Assembly: GCA_963989385.1 (NCBI GenBank)
Contig: OZ022498.1
Location: 379,501 to 443,500, forward strand
Source: Ctena decussata
Lineage: Eukaryota; Mollusca; Bivalvia; Lucinida; Lucinidae
Direction of reading: 5' to 3'
DNA length: 64,000 nt
Numbering within the stretch: the stretch's first letter is position 1; each line of letters opens with the position of its first letter. The notes under the pieces are model-generated. The model searched no databases and was not told the origin of the DNA. It was given only the letters and a program-made list of their open reading frames with translations. Shown piece after piece: positions 48,801 to 54,800 of the stretch. Both the position numbers and the translations under genes were made by a program.

Positions 48801-51800
48801 CACTGGAGTCGGTGATCCCTTTCTCAGTCAAACAATTGAATATCATTGTCAAATATATACTGTATTAAAAAATATTTTTTCTAGGTCTTAAATTATCAAT
48901 CATGCGACACATTTGGAATTACGGCCAAGGCAATTATGACTTACTACGAAACAGAGCAGTCTTTTGTAATTGGGATAGTTTTAAAGATAATGATATTAAT
49001 GATTATGAACAAATATAATTATTTACAATATCACTTTAATAGCCACTGAGTGCATACCTTATCGAAATATTAAGATAAAGCCAGCTGAACCTCTCTTGAT
49101 TAATTCGAGTCTACTTTCATTGTTCCTAAGTACAAAACTTCCATTCCATCCTCCAGTTTAATAATATATACATGGACGAAAGTGACAAGGCTAACATTTT
49201 AAGTAGTTTCTTTCAAAGTCATAAAAATGTAAATGAACAAAATGCCATTATTCCAGATCTACGTACAACTTATGTTGATACATCACTAAACAACACTGAA
49301 CTGTCTTCATTAGAAGTCGAATCAGATCTTAAAACTCTGCCACTTGCCAAAGCCTCCGGCCCTGATGCCATGAGTAGTCGATTCCTTCGTGAACTAAAGA
49401 GCTTTCCTTGCCTCATTGTTCACTCTTCAACCTGTCTCTATGAATGGGTAGCTCTCTTCTATAAAGAATCTGATGTTTGCCCTGCTCCGAAAGACAGTCA
49501 GCTTTCTGATGTTTCCAACTATCGACCAATTTCTTCGCTCAACTTGGAGGATAAAGTTTCCGAAAAACTTATGTTTAAACATTTATTTTGTCATTTTGAC
49601 ATATCTTTATAACACTTTCTGTCAAGCACTTAACCTTAACTGGCAAAGAAGTACGGGCTGTTTTCTGTGACTTCAGCAAAGCATTCGACCATGTGTGGCA
49701 TGCTGGTCTCCGTGCTAAACCGGAAGCAGCTGGTGTCATAGGAAACATCATGCTTGGTTTGCAGATTATCTCTCTGATAGAAAACAACGACTTGACATTC
49801 CTGGTGCTATTTCTGACTGGACCCACCTTCGAGCTTGGATCAGTCGTAGGTCCACTTCTCTTTCTGTTGTATATCAGTGATATTGCTATTGACAGCGGCT
49901 CTCATATTCGATTGTTCACAGATGATACTAGTCTTTTCATTATTGTATACCACTCTGTGACAGCAACCGGTTGTATTCCCTAACACAGATTTTTGCTAAA
50001 ATATCAACGTGGACATCAGCATGGCTTGTTACTTTTTCCCGCTAAAACTGAGAAAACTGAAATTATTTTAGCTAGGAAATTCGCTCATTCTCCTTTTGTA
50101 TGGTGATGTTGCTTTCCAACTCGAAACTTATTCCAAATCTTTATGAGCATACCATTTATGCAAAACGCAAGCGGTTTAATTACACGCCAGTTGGTCAAAC
50201 ATTAGACTCTGTGATGATGGGACCGACATAAAGTTATTTAGTCTAGTTGGTTGGGCCCGAGTTTACCTTGTCTGTTGCTTGATTATTCGGGGTTCAACTG
50301 ATGGTTTTCTTTTGCTCCGGTATTTAGGTGGTGTTATTTGACACCCCAGGGATCTCCAGGTGTCGCAATACTTTGTTTCTGTCGAGTCCTCATCTCTGAT
50401 TGATCATGGGTCCTGTCCGTTATTTATGTGTTTTCAATGATGATTCATTGTCGTCTTAGGAAACATTCATGGGACCAAAAACTTAACTAAATTTTTCGAA
50501 CTACCGCGACTGTTCCAAGGCGATACTTCTGATGTGGCCCCTTTGTGTTACATGTTGCTATGTCCGCTTGATCATGGCCTGTAGCAGTGTGGTCACATGA
50601 GTAGCTGCCCATTATACTCTATAATTTGTTTTGTAATTTCAAATAGAAATAGGTGAAATAGATGTTGCTGCTGTTTTTAGTAGATAGCATAATGCAGTTT
50701 TGGAAAGAGCTGCTCATTCGGTTTACCATGCGTGAACGTTTGCAAACTTTGTGTGTTTGCTTCTTTCTCTCTTGGTTTTGTTAGGGCGGGATGTGGGATT
50801 TGATTGTTTCAATTCCTGATCATTGCCCATCTTTTTGTATTGTCAGTAACGGTTGTCGCTGGCTGAGTGCGACTGTCCTTGGGGGTTAGTGCACCCATCT
50901 CCCAACTCTGCTTTCCCTAACCGCTTTGATCTCTAAGTTTTGTGTAAAAAAAACTTCGCTCTTTTTCTTCTTCAATTTTTTTCCAATGATTTCCTTTTTG
51001 TTTTTGTTTGAAATTTTTACTTTGTCAATTTTCATTTTCTATGATTGGTTTTCCGAAGTAATGATACATATTTACTGCATGAAAATTTCGTTTATCATAG
51101 CTTGACAAATATATGCCATGGTATATTATATCATATATATTTAATGAGAAAAATTTTATAAGTAATTGTGCTGTGGTTCTAATCCTATTACCTGTTTATG
51201 ACAAATTTCAAAGTTTGAAATAAAATATGTAAACCAACTTTATATCTGTCAAAAAGACGTTCTTTTTTTTATTTCTTTCAGATACATCTTGCAAAGATAA
51301 AGTAGACTGCTCTGTTTACGGCAAGGACTATGTTTGCACCGACGAGTTTAAGGAATGGGCCATAGATAACTGTCCAAAGTTTTGTGGACTATGTGCATCT
51401 GATGGTAAAGTTACTGCATTATTGAATACTGAGAGTCAGAACAGATTCACATGAAAACTGTACATATGACACGAAAAAAAAAACTTATTATTATTATTAT
51501 TATTATTATTTTTATTTAAACTCGTTGTTGTGGTTTCTCTTTTCTTTTATTTCTGTTGATTATCATTAATCTTCCAACAAAACTTTCTTAGCAGAAGCTT
51601 AGGCTAGTTTTTTTTCTAAGTGAAATTGCTGCTGTATCAAGGTGAATAGGTACACTTTAAGGTGAAGAAACTGCAATTTTTATTGTCATCCCCTTCTCAA
51701 TAAGAGACAACTCTTCAAGAAAAGAGTTTTCTTCTCTAGAAGCAAATTCTTTCCTTTAAAATAAACCCTTTTCTTGAAGGGTTTGTAGCCCAGAGACACA

Positions 51801-54800
51801 AACAGGAAGTCACAAAAGTTTCCACTTTGAAACTAATATAGGAACGTGAATACATGGAGGTGTACATATCTACTTTGAATAAAATCTAGCAAAATACCAG
51901 TATTGTTGTCGCACACTAAAACTGATGTTAAAGCATCCGCGAAAAAAACCCTCCTGGGCCGTATTTATAAAAGCACTTAAAAGTAAAAAGTATGCAAAGA
52001 CCAGGAACTGAAACAATCAAAATCCAAATCCAGCCCTCAAACCATAGTTGGAAACAACTAAGATTACAAATAATCAAGATACAGAGAACATATGGCCAAC
52101 CGAGTGAGCAGCTTGTTCCCAAAAGGTGGCCACTCAGCAACCCAAACCGAACCAAAAATAATAATAACATACATAAGGTAAAACATCACAGAAACTCTGA
52201 CACCAAAAACAGGCAACAAAGAACCACAACAGAACTACCGCCTTGGAACGGTCAGTAATGAATTACTGGGGGGCTTAAATCGATTTTACAGGCCCAACCT
52301 CACCCTCAGTTTCTGAAGTGGTACAAAACATTTAGTTGGTTGTTCGGTTCGCATGATAACCCTCTAACTCGTCAATGAATCATCACGGTAAACACATAAA
52401 TCAAATTTCAACACCATGAAGAAGCAAAGACGAGGACTCAACAGATACAACGGGCCGTCTGACAGGTGGAGATCCCTGTCCTGCCAAACAACCCCACTGG
52501 AAATCTGAAGCAAAAGAAGGTCACCAGTTGAGCCCCGGTGGACCAAGCAACAGACAAAAAGGCTCCGGTCCCAACCAACTAAAATATATAGCTTTAGGTC
52601 GGGGCCATCATAGAGTCTGACGACCGATCCCCCGGTGTGCAATTAAAGAGTGCAGCAAAGCTATCAACCGTGATTGGGTTAATCACTAAGCATGCAGACT
52701 GTCGCATAACATTTAAATTATAGCCAATACGTTTGTGACGTATTATTATTTTTCGGAATTGATCAGAAAAATCAGTCCTACCCTTAATCTTTTTGAATTT
52801 GTATACTAAGTCACCATAAAATTCTGGTTCCGATAGGCCTTGGTGTAAAAGAAATTTTAATCCGACATCAAATTTTGAAACCAATTCATGGTGTCTGCGA
52901 TAGAATTTAGAAAAAGCCTTTCTAAGCTTACGATACCGATAGCCCTGTTGAAGAAGTTTAGCAGTTAAACATTTAAAAGTCGTTGCTATGCTGCTGCTAA
53001 GGCTTAATTTCTATAAAGGAGATTTCCTACAACTATGAAATTCGTTCTGGAGGAACAGTCTTTTTCAGACTGTTCCTCCAGAGCAAATTTCATAGTTGCA
53101 GGGAATCTCCTTCAAAGAAATTTAGCCTTAGCAACAGCATAGCAACCACGTAAGTCGTTTTATAAATACGGCCCCTGTTTTTATAAACAGTTATTTTTTC
53201 GCAGATGCCTTTTTTCGTCACTTACACTTAAAAGAAAAAACACACTAAGTATTGAACTTTTGACTCTCAAACGTGCAATACTTGTACGAACAGGGAGTTG
53301 TGCGGCTGCTCATAAGTCATGCCAGTAAATTATATTTGCCAAACGTTGTCGGGGCATCTGCGAAGGTTGGTAAATCAAAACTGCGAATATTTCAAGATAT
53401 AATGTATTTGTGTTTCATGTCAATGAAGATGGTACAAAGTCTGTTTCTTCAACGCCAAAACAAAGTACGCTGACATCTTTAACAAGGACTAACGCATCTT
53501 TCATAGGTAAGCTGTTTAGCGCATTGATAAGTGGTTAGCAAACCATAAAAAACTGTCACCAGGCTCACAGAATTTTCACTTGACTCACAATATAAGCCTT
53601 CTAACCAAGTCGGAGTGGGACGCCAACACTTACATTAGTGTCTTAGCCTTGTTGACGACAGTATTCCTACGATGTGTTAAACTGCAGCTAGTACTAGATC
53701 TATATTATGGCAAAATATTGAGAAGCATAAAATAGCAAAGGGTGTTAAGCTTATGACAGCAACATTTATTGTTTTGTTTTTTATCAGTAAAGGTTAATTG
53801 TTAAGATTTATGCAAATGCATTTTATAGTGATTTTACTGTCAGTATCATTACAATAGTATTAAAATTATTCTAGTCTAGTCTAGTCTATCCCATAACCTT
53901 GAAAGAGATTGGTGCACCACAGAATAATTAAGTTACCATTATTATAATATTCTATCCCTAAGGTGCCACCTGCATAGATAAAGAAGACTGCTCGATATAT
54001 GGCAAGGATTACGCCTGTGCCGATGAATTTAGAGATTGGGCTACAATCAACTGTCCAAAATATTGTGGATTCTGTGATGGTACGGCAGTTTTACTTTGTC
54101 CAGGGAACAGTAACTTGATTGGGTACACTATGAGGGGAAATGTCTCTGCCATTTTCAGTTTTGCCTCCTTTCTCAGTAGGGATCAACTCTTAAAGGAAAG
54201 AATTTGCTCCTGCAAGAGTAACTTATTTTCTATAAGACTAGATCCCTTTTGGAAGAGCTTTGTCCTCCAGGGAAGCAAACAGGAAGTCACTGAAGTTGTC
54301 TGTCTTTGAAAAAACGGCATAAAAATTTGGCAGTGTAACCATACATACATACACCTCAAGTGTTTACTTGCTTGATAGATGTCTTATTTGAAAAAGTCCT
54401 GGCCATGCGTTTACCTTTACTGGCAACATTTACGAGTCCCAGTAGATGAGCCGCGCTACAAGAAAACTGGCATACACTCAGTCTGATCAGAATTGTTCCT
54501 GTCTATGGTTCTTAAGAAATTCAAACTGGTCAAAAGAAGCTAAGCTCGATGTATATATAAATATGAATGATTTAGTGATTTCAAATACAAAGCAGTGTGA
54601 AAAGCAATACTGTAAAACACTTATATTTGGCGGTCACTTTATTTTGGCGATATTGGCGGAAAAGAAGAAAATCGCCAAATTAAAATGCCGCCAATATAAA
54701 CCGATTGTGAAGAAAAAAACTACCATAAAGTCTATAATTTATTGTTCTTCTATATCATCAAAGCCACTACACATCATGTAAATGAGAACAAAAGACAAAC

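Larger units (their letters stand above)
47222..50110 (+). mobile_element. Degenerate CR1/L2-like non-LTR retrotransposon
   Basis: Pieces of one element in order on the plus strand. The N-terminal end has a hydrophobic stretch then SGDFHPNPDP (47399-47428), a decayed 2A-like motif (family form NPGP) followed by a serine-rich run. Endonuclease C-terminal remnants lie at about 48700-49020 (for example HIWNYGQGNYDLLRNRAVF). The RT N-terminal region is open at 49172-49612 (LPLAKASGPDAMSSRFLREL, SNYRPISSLN). RT core remnants include FCDFSKAFDHVWHAGL and FTDDTSLF (normally FADDTSLF) at about 49655-49950. Frameshifts and stops are frequent, a SINE (47786-48042) is inserted, and one internal segment is duplicated. 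The element is dead. It lies in the intron before ShK 3. Confidence 0.8.
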
